A DNA stretch of 64,000 bases from Kryptolebias marmoratus (GCF_001649575.2 NC_051441.1:9695587-9759586), one strand, 5' to 3'. Positions 50,531-63,890 are shown, counted from the stretch's first letter. The notes: generated from the sequence alone by a model not told the origin. Numbers and translations: made by a program.

Positions 50531-51469
50531 CCACGAGTGAGAACAATGAGACTTCACTGAAAGGCTGAATCTTTACGTGCAAGAAACAACACACCTGACA
50601 GAAATACAAAAACAGAGCAATGAATGCACATTTAGAGGTTTCCGCATTTTCCCAAGCTGGGCTATGACTGTCACTGTTAGACTTTTTTTTTCAAGCAAAG
50701 AGGGACATAAGGGCCCCAGTTCTTCTATAACACATATGTTGTTTGTTGCCCCTGACTGATGCTGTTGTTCCGTTTCCCTCCATGCTGGTTGAAAGATGAT
50801 TTTCCTTAACCAGTTATTTTTCATGTTTCTTTTGTCTGTGAGTATTAACTTTATTTTGCATTAATCTTATAATATTAGTAAGTAGAAACAAACATCTTGA
50901 AAACATTATATGTGGAAAACTGCATAATGTACCAATTTGTTAACGATCTTACATAATTATGAATGTGATGTACAATAGAGAATTATGAATGGTTTTGACT
51001 TCTTGAAGAAAGAAAAACCGTTTTAAATTTCTGGCATGTACAGGGGCATTCTGGGACTCTCTGATTAGATCGTGAAACATCAACTTTCCGGGCTACATTT
51101 CAAGCAGGATGAACAGGAAGACAAAGCTTCTTTTGAAATACAAACACAAGGGATCAAAAAAGAGAAAAAAAAAGAGATCTGAGTGTGCAGTATTTGATCG
51201 TCTTCTGTTTCAAGATAAAAGCAGGCCTAAATTTGTGACAGATTCTTATAATTTTTTTGTTCACAGCATGCAAGTTAAATTGAACTTTTACCCTCTTCTA
51301 GAAATATTGTCAGAAGTTGGTAGAGCATAAATATGAAAAGTAGAGTTTTTGCAGTGCTAAACGTTCACTCTGATTATATTCTAAGTTTGTTCATCTGAGA
51401 AGTCAGTAAAGGAATGATTTTTTTCATAGATGTGGCATTTTGTTTTTGTGGAAATAAGAGCCTGTCAGA

Positions 51470-51690
51470 CATTTATACTGCTGCAGATGAATTTTCAACA
51501 GGGAAGCAGTTGACTCACTGTGTGCTGGGCCTAAGGGCCTCAATGAATGTGTAAACAAAGGCTCAGTATATCCTCTGAGCTGATGGCTATCGACCAGACT
51601 AGACACAAGAATGACGGGTCTTATCTGGCTCAGTGATTGATTATCTTAGATCGATGTCTATTTCTGAGAGCGATTGTGTGCATAGTGCAC
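51470..51690. promoter_or_regulatory. candidate enhancer with FOX/SOX and PBX-HOX-like sites
   Basis: GTAAACAAAGG (near 51551) overlaps a forkhead core and a SOX AACAAAGG. GTGATTGATTATC (near 51634) is PBX/HOX-like, and an AP-1 TGACTCA lies near 51512. Balanced composition, no coding signal. Confidence 0.3.
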
Positions 51691-53999
51691 AGAAACTAAA
51701 TATTAAGATGTCTAAAAGGCTAGATTTAATGTAAAACTGCTTGCACGCAATGCCCCAGCATACGTGATGCAGAGCCTATATTTTGTTTGTGCTTTCATTG
51801 TGATAAATGGTTATGTGAGTTCTCGCTGTTCCTCACCCCTCTGACAGCTTTACACATCAGGAAACGAAATTCAAGTGCTGCATGTAAAAAGGAACTCTGT
51901 ATGTGTCAGTGTCAAGGGGTCACGGCTTTCCCTGACCAAAGGGTTTCTGCAGTGTGGGAGGCAGCGCACCGTCACACAGCTCATTTCTAAACAATGACAT
52001 GACGTCTTTATTATCGTGCCCAAAAGCTTTTAAATGCTAAACACATGGTGACGTTTTTGGAAATCATCAGCAACCTGTTGTAAGTGGGAATAACTCAATT
52101 CATCTGGGAATTTAGCCTTAAAATGTAAAATATGAGCTGAAAGCACACATGTATGGGTATTGTATAGGACTGTATGTAAGACAACTTAGAAGTTTATCTC
52201 AATGGGTTGTTGTAGGTACTTCCAAAAGAATATTTTTTTCTGACATAGTGTTGCAACAGCAATCAATAAATGATTTTTTTTTAATTACTGTGGTTTGAAA
52301 AGGTTCTTATAGACAGTTTATTTAAAAAAGTACCACCAAGAAAATAACTTTCTAATCAGACAGGCTGTAACAGGTTTGAGGAAATACACACGTTTATCAT
52401 GCATTTATCATTTAGACACAGAGGTGGAATCTAACCAAAGTGTTGCAAGATTAAATTAGAGGTACTTACACTTTACTTGTATCTTTCCGTCAAACCATTT
52501 CATTTTCTTCTACTCCACCTATTCATAGAAAGAACTCTGTTGTTCCCTTTTCAAGTTAAGACTTTGAATGTAAATGTTCACAGAGACTTAAAGGCTTTGC
52601 TGTAGTTCATTTCTGCAACAGTATGAAACCATTTTCTGACTATTATAATTGAACAACTTTTAATTGCATTTTCAGCATATCATCTCTTTTCTCACCAATG
52701 TAATAAATCTATGCTGAAGTAAATGGTAAAAAACATTATTCCACAATGAGAATATTATCTAATCATTGTAGAACACAAAATATTTCAAGATAAGCTCACA
52801 TCGATCAAGTGCATCAGTTAAATCTCTTATTCATATTAAGGGGAAATATTGTGAAAAAGATCACTTTAACTGAAACTGAAAACATATATTTGGGAGGCTG
52901 AAGTCAAAATAAATTTCATATTATAAAAAAGTTGATTTTTTGTTTTGTTTTGGTGTTAAAAGATCTCGTTCAGTGAGTCATTTAGATTCACATGGACAAA
53001 GTAGAAATGTCCAGCATTCATTCCCTCCTGACTTTAATCACATTTTGCTGCAACATCCAGACAGTTTTTTTGGGGGGGGACTATTAGGAGCCAGGTCTCA
53101 TAAAAAAATTACAATTCTTTTAACTTCTGAAATAAAATAGCTAATGATGCTACCCGTGACATTTTTAATTTTTTGGTTTGCAAAACAGAGAAACTAATTA
53201 TTTGTTACTGGGATTTTAATCTTTATTTTTATTTTTTCCTGGGTGAAGCGAGAAAAAATGAATGTTCATTTTTTTGTTGTTGTTAACATATCTATAAATA
53301 GGAGTTGTTAAAGGGTATAAAAACTGACTTATTGTTGCTTTTTAATCTTTTCTTATTCGCTCAAGTGACGGTTTTCGACATTAGCTTCTTAACAGAGAAA
53401 TCCCAATGTGAGTGTAAACGTGCTTAGAGATGGAGATGAAGGACTCAGTATGTAATTTAAAAGAAGCTTAAATAAAAGGACTGTGACGCCATTGTAATTT
53501 GAAAAGCATGTCAAAAATATTTTTTAGGGAATTAAGGAAAATTACTTTTAAAACATGCAATAAGAACCATTGCTGTAATACAGTGGACGTTTTAATGACC
53601 AGTGCTGGAATTTGTTTTTTAAGGACATTATTGTGACTTATTATTTTTATACTTCATTTAGACAGTTTCACATTGAGACATCTTTTATCCTTGTTGTTGA
53701 CAAGTTGACACAATGTGTCTAAATTCACCAGGGTCATAATGAGAGATCTTCAGCTGACAGCGTTTCCCAAGGTAAACTCCCAAATGTCACCAGACCGATA
53801 AGTGCTGACCTGACCTTTGACTTGACTTTTTTTTTTTTTACACAGAGAGGAGAAATGAGCAACACTGATAGAGACTTTCTAAAAGTGTAAGAGTCTAAAT
53901 GCAGTAAATGCAGTTGTTCCTCTTTGACAATCAGTAAAGGTCAGGCTGGTAAAGCTGCTGTTGTGAATATCCCTCTACTGGAAAATTTCTGATTTTCAG

Positions 54000-54036
54000 C
54001 AGAAAAGAAAAGAAAAAAAAAAAGAAAGAAAGAAAA
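54000..54036 (+). repeat. polypurine A/G tract
   Basis: Uninterrupted A/G sequence with AAAG units. Confidence 0.9.
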
Positions 54037-54539
54037 TATAAATCATTTGTCATAATTCAGAAAGTGGTGTGCAGCAGGATGGGAGTGACGTTCTCACCGA
54101 GAGGGGACAACGCAGACTGTTTGAGGTGGTCTATTCGCCTGCATTCTGAGTCCAGGAGTGAAATGGGCTGTCAGAGTGATGTATGATGTGTGTGTTGGTT
54201 GCAAAGAGCTGGCATCCTGAACCTGAGAATGTCTACAATGCCACTTCAATTTGCACAGAAAAGAAATATAAATGCACATAAATTCTAATAGTGTCTAACA
54301 CACCTATGAGAAAAAATGACTTAGTCTAGGTTTATTAGAAAGGGTTTCAGCAGTAATGATCAAATTTAGCTATGTGACCTCAATCAGAGGTAAAATAGAC
54401 ATGATCATTTGCTTCAAATATGACAATGAGCTGTATCTATCTATAAATAATTCCTTTGAAATTACTTCTCCAGAGACCAGACAGAAAGAAAGGGGAAATG
54501 CTGCACTGAATTAAAGTGTGCTTACTCGGAAGGTCAAAC

Positions 54540-54960
54540 TCGCGTCATCTTTCACAGTTAAAATACATCACTCCCCATCACTGCCTCTTTCACTTTCCCT
54601 CTCACTTCAACCCATTGGCTCTCCATTATTTCCATTTTAGATAGACCCTCCCCCTGTTGCCTTTATCATTATCCTCAACCCCACCCTCCAAAATTCTCCC
54701 ACACCCCCTTGCCTCCACCCTTCGCCTTGCCACTGCCTCGCCGCATTGATGCTGATAATTGCCAATGAATGGATCTGCAGATTCCCATGGATGTCAGCGG
54801 AGCCTTTGGCCTGGTTTGTTGCTCCCCTCCTCCTCATCCTCTTCGGCTTTCCGAGTCTCGCTTTCTCCCTCATAATGAGGATTAAGAGAGTGACAGAGGC
54901 GGAGGATGGAGAGGGTGAGACTGAAGGATGGTTTGCCATGCAGCTCCCTCATTCTGTGTC
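54540..54960. promoter_or_regulatory. candidate regulatory island
   Basis: C-rich to balanced block (CCACCC/KLF-like runs at 54640-54720) followed by GATGCTGATAATTGCCAATG (homeodomain/GATA-like, near 54749) and CATAATGAGGATTAAG near 54871. Opposed frames of about 100 codons carry no domain. Confidence 0.3.
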
Positions 54961-55149
54961 ACCTTGCGAATCAAAACTGTCACGACTAATAAACCAGAAA
55001 TGCTGTTGTGTCTTTTGTTGGCTTTGGGATTTACATAACCTTATAGCAATAGGTCAGAACATTTAAAGTGGGATTTTTTTTAACAGATTTTGAACATATA
55101 ATAGCTTACCTGTTACAGAAAGCTCAGTGAAAAGCTTCAATTTATAGAA

Positions 55150-55280
55150 TCAGGATTTAAATCTGACCTGATCGATGGGCTAACAGCTAATTAGTGTGAG
55201 GCTAAGACCAGAGTGGACTGCTGTCATCTTAAAATGACTCCAATGTCAAAATTTTATTTTATTATTTAAAGACAGCTGCA
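55150..55280 (+). repeat. dispersed repeat family A, copy 4 (internal fragment)
   Basis: Shares the internal block of copy 3, for example CATCTTAAAATGACTCC (near 55226) against GATGTTAAAATAGCTCC, followed by CAATGTCAAAAT against CAATCTCAAAAT. Ends are eroded. Confidence 0.55.
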
Positions 55281-56089
55281 ATGCACTTTGCCTCTTTTGG
55301 TCCATTTGGTAGCTGGTCAGTCCAATCAGAGCTAATCTATATTTTTCTAAATTGATGACATTAAAAAAGCTACCTACAACAGGTAAGATATTAATTACTC
55401 ATAACCTTTCCTTTGAATTTTACTTAAAGAGGTCTAAAATATTCCTTCAGTGTTATGCTAAATTTACTGCTTTAAATGTTCTTGCTTGGAAATATCCTTC
55501 CTGAACAAAGTCAATGTAAAATTATATTATATATTTAAAAACAAAACTGTTGGAAAACGTTTTTTCCAACACTTTATGATTGCCTTCATAAAGATCAATT
55601 GTGGAAAATACAGAAAGAGGGCAAAGTAGTGGATTCCCACCATTTCCCCTGCGCAAGAAGAACTGAGCAGACCGACGTCATGGACACTGGGAGCCCACGC
55701 ATCCTCAGCTGTAGCCAGAAGTAACCGATACCCAGTCAAAGCTGATCCAAGCTCAAAACCCTCTAAAGCTATTCTTCCTTACAAGGAAGTCCAAGGAGGG
55801 GCCCAGGCACACTTAATCACATCACACTACAGAGAACAGTAAGGAGAGAGCTTGAAAACCAAAGAGAGAAGCCTTTTTCTGTGGCACAATAAACAAGATA
55901 AAGACAGAAAACTGTTTTGGGAGGAACAACGGGGAATATAAAATTGTGTTGTTCATTTAAACAAGTTGAAAATACAGTGTGCCAAAACAAGCAATACCGT
56001 GCATTTCACAAGTCTCTTTAATGCAATAAGTACCAATCAGCATGAAGCATGAACCTACTCCAAAACCAGTGGTAATTCAGTCATTTTTC

Positions 56090-56400
56090 TTTTCCTTTGA
56101 GTGCAGCTCCAATTTGAGGAAATGGTTTGGAGTAAGCTGAAAGGCGTCTATGCTACAGGAGTGTTTGGAACCAACAAGGTTTGGCTCTGAGTTGTATGTC
56201 AACCTCACTTCAAATTATCCTCATTAATGACATTTCCAAGGGGAAGTGGCCATTTGTATGTACAGTATGTGATACTCTGGTGCATACGGACTGTAATGGC
56301 CCTGGATGAACACCAGGATGAAAAGTGGCATTTATTAGTCAGGTTTCACACGTTTTGCTAAACTGAGCAAGACAGCCATTGACAGCTCATCTGGTTCTAA
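56090..56400. promoter_or_regulatory. candidate regulatory island
   Basis: Mixed-sequence block with CTCATTAATGACATTTCC near 56221 and GCCATTGACAGCTC near 56374, both resembling homeodomain/MEIS motifs. Inferred. Confidence 0.25.
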
Positions 56401-56659
56401 AAGGTAAAGAAAAATCCAGAATTTGCTAGCAAACTAAATAAATGAGGAAGACTGTGAGTATGTGATTAAATATGGAAAAACCTCTCTCTATTCAGGAGAG
56501 AGCTTCACATAAACAGCTTTTCGGTTGTTTGAAAACTAATTGTTGACATCAAGTTTATGACTTAACCATTCCTGCCAGAGGTTTTCTGCATGCAAAAGAG
56601 CTCCATCATTATATCCTCGACAAGGTTCCACCTCCCTCCCCTTTTTCCCATCCCTCTGT

Positions 56660-56960
56660 ATCATTTCCCAAGATTGTTTACCACAAACACAAGAGCGGCG
56701 CTGCCTGAGCTCATTATGAACGGCCACGCTGCGAGGTACTGCCAAGTCCTGCCCCACCGTCCGGGCCTGGCGCTGTTGTCTTGACAACTCAGCATCCAAG
56801 AACACAGGGGTTGTGGTACGGGTGGGGGTAATTGTCTGATTGTGCTGGTGGTGTTGGTGTTAATGTGTTGCTGCGGGGGTTGCATGATGTCATCTCGTGG
56901 CACGGAGGGGGCCAATCAAACCCTGAGAAAATTATGTCACCTTTTGTTGAGCTGGTCCAT
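56660..56960. promoter_or_regulatory. candidate regulatory island with X-box-like palindrome
   Basis: CpG-containing block around CATTATGAACGG (56712) and the perfect inverted repeat GTTGTC-TT-GACAAC (56775-56788), which resembles an RFX X-box. Confidence 0.3.
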
Positions 56961-57045
56961 TCAAGGCTATAGAAGTGCAGTGAATTGAGAGCTGCAGAGA
57001 GGTCATTTTTTCCCCCCATCAGAGTTGTGTATATGTGTATGTGTG

Positions 57046-57063
57046 TGAAAAAAAAAAAAAAAA
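57046..57063 (+). repeat. poly-A run
   Basis: About 16 adenines in a purine-rich stretch. Confidence 0.9.
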
Positions 57064-58310
57064 CGAGAGGAGAAAAAAGCGGGGGAGGCAGACAGGCAGA
57101 GAAATGCATTGTGGGCATGCTAATGTTGTTGACCATAAAGATGTCACGAAGCTCAACTTGCAAATTATTGGCAGGGGGACCTTCGCTCCCCTTTTTTTAT
57201 TTCATGTAGTTGTTTACCTCCCCTCCCTCTAATAATTCAACCCAGTGAAACTTTACACAACTTTGTAGAAAAAATATCAGGCATGAGTCGAAAAAAGCTG
57301 CTTTAGGGTCCAGCAAGGTTAGTTTTGCTTTATTACAGGAAAAAACTGCAACCCCTCAAGGAATAGTTTCACTTTTAGCAGCATCATTCCACTCTCCTGC
57401 ACCCATGACCCATCCTACACAGGGACCAAAGGCCTCCCACCATCATTCGCAGATGAAATTGACAGTGAAAGACATTTGAATGGGAAATCACAGCTGAAAA
57501 GGTAAACTTACTCTAACAGAAAACAATAAATGCATTTATAGAGTTCAGTGACATATTTTTTACAACATATAAAAAACGACCCTGTGGGGTTTTTTATTTT
57601 CAAGATGATGAGAACCTTATGGTGACCTTATGCTGTGGCATTAAGGATTTCTCTGTCAGCATCATACATACAGAAGTTACACACAATGACTCAACATAGA
57701 ACAACAATTTTCCATTGGTTGATATTATTTCTCAAACTCAAGGAGAATATTTTGTTTATCATTTTATAACTGGTCTCGTAACTTTAAATGACAATAAACT
57801 AACAAATAAATTCACAAAAGAAGTCATATTTGAAAATTTATTTTATTTGCATTTTATAGGACATGTACACATTTTCACTTTAGACTTCTCATCTCTGAAA
57901 CAGGAAGGAAACAAAAAGATGGCAATACAGCTCTGAATAGTTTCATGCCACATGACAGGGACAAGTCTTCAAAACTAAAATTAACATATTTATCTGATGA
58001 CAGATGTGATTCTGATGCAGATGTTCCTTACAGTTCATTTCCATATGCAACCGGAGGAGCTGGCTCCAAAACATCTTTGAAATAAACAAATAAAAATGAC
58101 TTCTATATTAAAATCTCTGTTCTGCTCGGTTCTTTGGGGGGAAAAAATGTATATGGGCACACATTCTCACAAAATATAAATTATTTATACTTATAAGGGC
58201 TGAATTCACAATGACTTTATGTTTTATTTTAGCTGGCACTCACTTCATAATGTATTAAAAAAATCTGAAAAACATCTGTAAAAAATAAATAAAAAATAGC
58301 GTTCCCTGAA

Positions 58311-58616
58311 GGAATGCATATTGCCTGCCGCCTTGCATGATCAGTTAATACTCAAAGTATGTGCTAGAGATGACTCTCAGGCACCACTGCACCAAAATTT
58401 AGCTAAATATTTATCAAAATGACTCGGTTACAGTAATTTTTTGTTTGCTAAGGTGGATTAGCTGTGGTGGCCATCTTGAATCAGGTTGATTGATGTAGAT
58501 GTACATCCAGTGATTACTTTCTGAAAATTCCCTTAATGTCTATCCAGCAGTTCATGAGATATTTTGCTAGAAACATACTTACACACAGGCAATTACATAA
58601 TCACCCACCTTTCATA
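58311..58616 (+). repeat. dispersed repeat family B, copy 2
   Basis: Starts near TGCATATTGCCTGCCGCC and runs through GGTGGCCATCTTGAATC (near 58467), GAGATATTTTGCTAG and ACACACAGGCAATTACATAA. I recognise this block order from common teleost interspersed repeats. No coding capacity; the transposon class is uncertain. Confidence 0.6.
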
Positions 58617-58714
58617 GCAGAAGTTGATAAGTGTATTTAACAGAGCAGAAATGTAGTAATGTCACAACAAAGGCTCAAAACTTATGAAATAGCTGCGTTT
58701 GTCTTAGTCTGTAA

Positions 58715-58926
58715 CAGGGGCAGGCAATCCTGATCCTTGAAGGCCACTATCCTGCATGTTTTACTTGTTTCCCTGCTCCAACACACCTGATTCAGTGGCT
58801 AAATTACCTCTTCATGTTCTGCAGAAGCCTGTTAATCACCTTTTGATTCAAATCAGATGTGTTGGAGCAGAGAAACAAGTAAAACATGCAGGATAGTGGC
58901 ACTCCAGGACCAGGGTTGCCCACCCG
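58715..58926. mobile_element. palindromic non-autonomous DNA transposon (hAT-like MITE)
   Basis: The left end CAGGGGCAGGCAATCCTGAT and the reverse complement of the right end (GGGTGGGCAACCCTGGTCCT) form inverted arms of about 75-80 bp sharing CCACTATCCTGCATG, TTTTACTTGTTTC and GCTCCAACACA. The CAGGGG start is typical of hAT ends. It is a common kind of teleost repeat. No transposase is encoded, and I could not confirm an 8-bp target duplication. Confidence 0.8.
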
Positions 58927-60795
58927 ATCTATAATGTAGTGTTCAAGTATTGTAATAAAAAATAATAATTTCTAAATCTAAACATCTATTTATTATGCAC
59001 AATCGTTTATTCTGTAAACTTTTAAACCTAATCATACAGTTTTTATACCTAACCTTCAATTCATTTACTAAACCTAAAGTAAAAAAAGGTTTTAGTAAAT
59101 GTTCAAACTCAGTTCTCGGTGTAACAGTCCACATATTCATGCCACTTACCATCCACTCCTCCCTCTTTGTAAGTGTTTTTGTGTGGTGTTAAAAGTGGCA
59201 CACGGTAATTTTCTAATATTTTCATGTAATAATTCAAAGGAATTGAAAATGTATTTATGTTATAAAAGTTTTTTATTGTGAAAATTGTTGAATTTACCAC
59301 TGTGGATCAATGCAACCATTCCAAGTTCAGGAGTGTGGAGATACTAATTGTAATGGAGCCAGCATAACTAAGAGCAACAGCAGATTCATAAACAGACTTG
59401 AAACAATTATTAAAAACAAAAAAAGTCTTACCAGTTATTTATCAGATAGATCTGCACATGTATTGACAAAACAAACACATGGCAGCTCAGATACACTTTT
59501 TTCAGACACAACAGAAGTCACAGAGACAGAAATTATGATCAGAATACCGAATGTGCCAAGAATTATTAGCCGTCACTGCCACAGGCTGCCAATGTGTCAC
59601 AAAGAAATGTCAGTGTTTTCAGTTTACATTCATCAACCCTGAAACAATGGCTTCTTTGAGAATGTGTCTGAAAGACAGAAGGTATATTTCCACAGAATTA
59701 GACTTCTTCACTTCTTAGGTATCTTGATCACAAACATTATAATTATATTCAGAAGAAAACCTATTTTTTCTCTTTTAAACACATATGATGGTGCACAAGT
59801 AAAACACAGACTTCAAAAATAGCCAAAAAAATGTAAACACCAAATGATCATTTTCAGAGAATTGCTGCAGTCGTTGGGGTTCAGAATCAGCCACAGCCAC
59901 AAGTCAGGGGTAACAACATAAAAAAAGTGCTTAAAACCAAAAGAAAAAAACTATTAATTCAAGTTGAATTTAGAAAAAGAAAGACAAACAGTGTCTAGAT
60001 GATTGAAGAAATTGTGACACAAGTACATTCATTACATTGACTTTTTCACTGAGTGTGTATCCAGGTATTGATTGATGTGTTTTATGAAGCAGAAAACACT
60101 CCACTGTGCTGCTGAGTTTCTGTCACAGCTTTTCCAGCTTCAAACTCCTGGCTCAGACCTCAGATCTAGATTGTCAGAGATGGAGCTAGTCATGCCAAAA
60201 GAAAATCTGCTGCAGGTCCACGATCCAAAGCTGGATTTGGTGGGATCCTAAGAACATAATACAGAAACTAATGATCAGCTGCGGCCAAAAACATTTACCA
60301 AAAGAGTCACACAATTTTCAGGAAAATTATAGAAAAATTAAAGGTGTAACATTTCTCTGAAAATGTTTCTTTAAAAAAATCTGATGCAAACAAACTTTTT
60401 ATGCAGAGCAGGTTTTGCTTAATTCACAACCTTTTGAAGCTTGGAAAAGTAGCATTACAAAGTTTCCGATTATCTAGCTACACCCTCAAGTTGAAAACTG
60501 ATTCTCATAATTAAAAGTTGCAGATAGAAGACAATATGACAACAGCTAAAAAAAATGAGCTTAAGAGGGATTAGTCTGTAATACTCCTTTCTATTGTCAG
60601 CACATCCTTGTATTAGGTAATGCTGGTAGGAGTCCTCGACAACCCAAACTTTGCTGTACCTGCCTTGCTCAAAAAGTAATTTCTCACAGAATGACATAAT
60701 GCTGTCAAACCCGACACATCAACCCTGCCGTTGTCATTGGCAGCATAGTGGTGTGACTGGCCTATCCCGTCTGTTCTTCACCCAGAGAAGGAACA

Positions 60796-61441
60796 ATGTG
60801 TCAGAGGATAAGTAGTCATCAATCACTGTTTCCCATCTTCTTTCTGCTTGTCTGCGCCTCTGTGGTGGTTTACCTGCAAGGAGTCACGTTCCACCAATGC
60901 ACAGGAAGTGACCTCACTCTCAGACTCTTTTCTCATTGTCCCTTCGTCTGCACCTCACACATCATCATCTCTTCACAGCTTGCTTCATCTGGCAGAAGTT
61001 ACAACAAGTCTGCACTTTTCATTCTAACGTTTTGCTACTTTTCAGTCTTGTTGGACTCTGCTTTTTCGTCACCTCACAGTTTTTCTCTGCCTTATTTGCC
61101 TGGATCTAGCCTTTTTGGCCTCTGTTCTGGTTTTTCCCTTCCCACGTTTCTTTCCTGTGCCTCAACATGGAGCTGCGCCATTAGAGCAGCATCAGCACAT
61201 AGAACCAGGTCCCAACCTGCCTCTGAGTCTCAGCCTGCCCATGGATGTCTTTCTGTGCCTGGGGCTGAAACTGCGGCCGGCCCCTATCGTCCTCCCACAT
61301 CAGCACATCTACTGTACCTGTCTGCTGGCGCCCTGTCATCCATACACGGCTCCCCTTCACTTATTGACAGAAGCGGGCAGGCGGGAAGAAAAAAACAATA
61401 ATGTAGGCTTAAAATCTATAGAAAATGATTACTCACGATGA
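60796..61441 (+). other. unassigned open stretch, possible decayed retroelement or RNA exon
   Basis: A 201-codon frame (60796-61401) and an overlapping 108-codon frame (61115-61441) lie in C/T-rich sequence with repeated TTTGCCTGGATCTAG/CTCTGTTCTGG-like phrases that recall fish LTR regions. The first frame starts with a hydrophobic stretch but has no recognisable domain. I do not call it a gene. Confidence 0.2.
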
Positions 61442-62637
61442 GGTCAAGCATGTTTGACCTTTCCTGAGAACACCCACGACCACCCTGAGAAAAGCACTTA
61501 TACAGTACTTCTCATTCAGCCTGCTGGCTGCCCTGCACAATCCCATCAACAAGTTTCTTTGAAGGCCACCGACTCTGTGGTGGGCCATCAAAGCATATCT
61601 TCTCAGTTGCACTGAAAGGATTGCATGCTCCTGACAGAAGTTTTGTTTGAAGTGATATCTCTGTGCCACTGCATTCTTTACTGTGTTGTCATGACTTGGG
61701 TTAAAAAAACAAGTACATGGGCATAAATCCAGTGTTGCCACCCTGATCATTCTTCTTATATTTGTGACTTACACCCTGTGTTTTAGCAGTAACTGCAGCA
61801 CACTTGGTTGTTTAAAGCAACTGTCTGCGCTCATAATAAGACTGGAATGTGTGTGATCACATAATTCACTCAATGATGAAAAAATAAACCAGATACCACA
61901 GATGTTCTTACCTTTGTAAACTGTTGAGATAATGTTTCCATTACTCAGCCTCTTCTTAGTGCTCACCTGGGATCATCTGAAAAGATAGATGGGGAAATAC
62001 GGTGATTCAGAAAAGGCGCTTATTCATGTGTCACCATAAAAGACAAAAAACCCCCAAGGAATCAAATTTAATCTAGGCCAGCTCTGCCCAAACTTGCACC
62101 AACACATGCTCAAACAGGAGAAAATGGTGTTTCTTTTGCACGGACCATAAGTGCAAACACAGCAAAAAAAAATAGGTGAAAGAAATGGGCAGGGTTAAAA
62201 AAGGAACCACATCACTTCACCATCAAAATCTAGTCTTTTTTAGACTTGTAGTTAATGACTTTTAGATAGAGCTTTGTTTACCCAGGAAAATAACACAATA
62301 CACATATGCGGAGAAAAAAGTTTGCACATCATATATCAATAAAACTTTAAACACTGAAACCTAAAAATTAGTCAGATTATATGCTCATCAAGTCTTTGCA
62401 GCAGGTATCATAAACAACAGTGTTCCATTTTCTCTCTAAACAGCCTTGGGTTGAAGTCTCAACAAGAAAAACAGAGATGTCCAGGCTCTAATGTCTTCAA
62501 AGCGTAAGGTACACGAAACACTAAAGGGCTATGGTAAAAGTTCCCAGCCTGGTGTCATCTCTTGGTTTGTGGAAAATCAAAGTACAAAAACATGCAGCCT
62601 GATTCGGTATGGTGACTATTATATAACTAACTACATG

Positions 62638-62945
62638 ATTATCCAGCCATTTCTTTACCCGCTTCTCCTTTCCAGTTCGCATGGAGCTGGTGCCAATCTC
62701 CAGCAGTCACTGTGCGAGAGGCAGGGGACACCCTGGACAGGTGGCAAGTCCATCGCAGGGCCACATAGAGACAAATGGGACAAACAACCATTCATTTCAC
62801 GCTCTCATTACCACCTAGGGACAATTTAGAGTTACCAATTAATCTAACGTGCATGTTTTTGGTCTGTGGGAGGAAACTGGAGTATCTGGAGAAAATCCAC
62901 GCATGCACGAGGAGAACAGGCAAACTCCACACTGAAAAGCAGGGG
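62638..62945 (+). repeat. high-copy teleost interspersed repeat
   Basis: Shows the characteristic order of blocks of a very common fish repeat: TTTCTTTACCCGCTTCTCC, CACCCTGGACAGGTGGC, CCATCGCAGGGCCACA, GACAATTTAGAGTTACCAAT, GTGGGAGGAAACTGGAGTA and GCAAACTCCACACTGAAAAG. Frames across it are artefacts of the repeat. I do not assign a class with certainty. Confidence 0.8.
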
Positions 62946-63870
62946 TGGAAACATGTTAAACACTGCTCCACCTTATATGCCCACTCGGTTTTAAAAAATC
63001 TTGATTTTCAGAAAGCATCAGGAAAAACAACAACAACAAAAAATCTGAAGACTTAAAGCAGGTTTTTCATTAAAGAGTATTCTCTTTTAAACTGACCCTG
63101 TGTGTCCTGTATTTTTAACGTCCACGGGTTCAGGTAGACATAGGTTTTTTTTTTTTTTTTAAACCAGCTGGTTTTTGGATGTTAACATTTTTCAGACTAA
63201 AGTTGCACTCTCTGAACTAATGACAGCTTGAGTTCCTCTTCAACCAGTTCCAGACAAAGGTGCTCCATGGCTCTAAGTTTCTCTGTCCCAGACCTGTTCC
63301 CTTGGTAACAAATGCACTGTTTCCGAGTGACACAAAGCTTGAACTGAAAAACCTCCTTTCAGGCTGAAGGCTCCAAGGGTTGAAGGGAAAACAGCAATAA
63401 CAAGACAGTAGGGAGAGAAACTAAATACTGGGAAATTGCTTCACAGCGTTTCTGGAGGACATGGTAAAATGATTCTTTCTTTCCTCTCCCTTTTAAAAAA
63501 TACCTTTCCATGGCACCAGGCACCACAGGTAGTTGTGTGCTGATCTCTGTTTTTTTATATCCTTTCTACTTCTTTGAGCTATCATTTTGTGTTAAGTGAG
63601 TTATCATGTACACCAGAAGGCTGGAGTTGCATGTGGCTAGGTTTAGCCTCCAGATGAGGTAATGTTTAGAGAGTTGGTGAGCCAGGAGAAGAGTTGGTCA
63701 GGTCTTGATTAGCTCAGAGGTCAGGGCTTTCTCTAATATTGGACACCCCTTTGTGTGTTGAGATTACTACTTTATGAAAAAACGCCCCTGCGGACAAGCC
63801 TGATGGGATCAGAGCTTCCTGGTTGCTGCTTATGAGCTCTCCACACTAGGGGGGAGAAAACACACAAACA

Positions 63871-63890
63871 CCACACACACACACACACAC
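63871..63890 (+). repeat. (CA)n microsatellite
   Basis: About nine to ten CA units near the window end. Confidence 0.9.

Noticed and set aside
62491..63056. Open frames of 112 and 93 codons
   Set aside because: They are read from a high-copy interspersed repeat.
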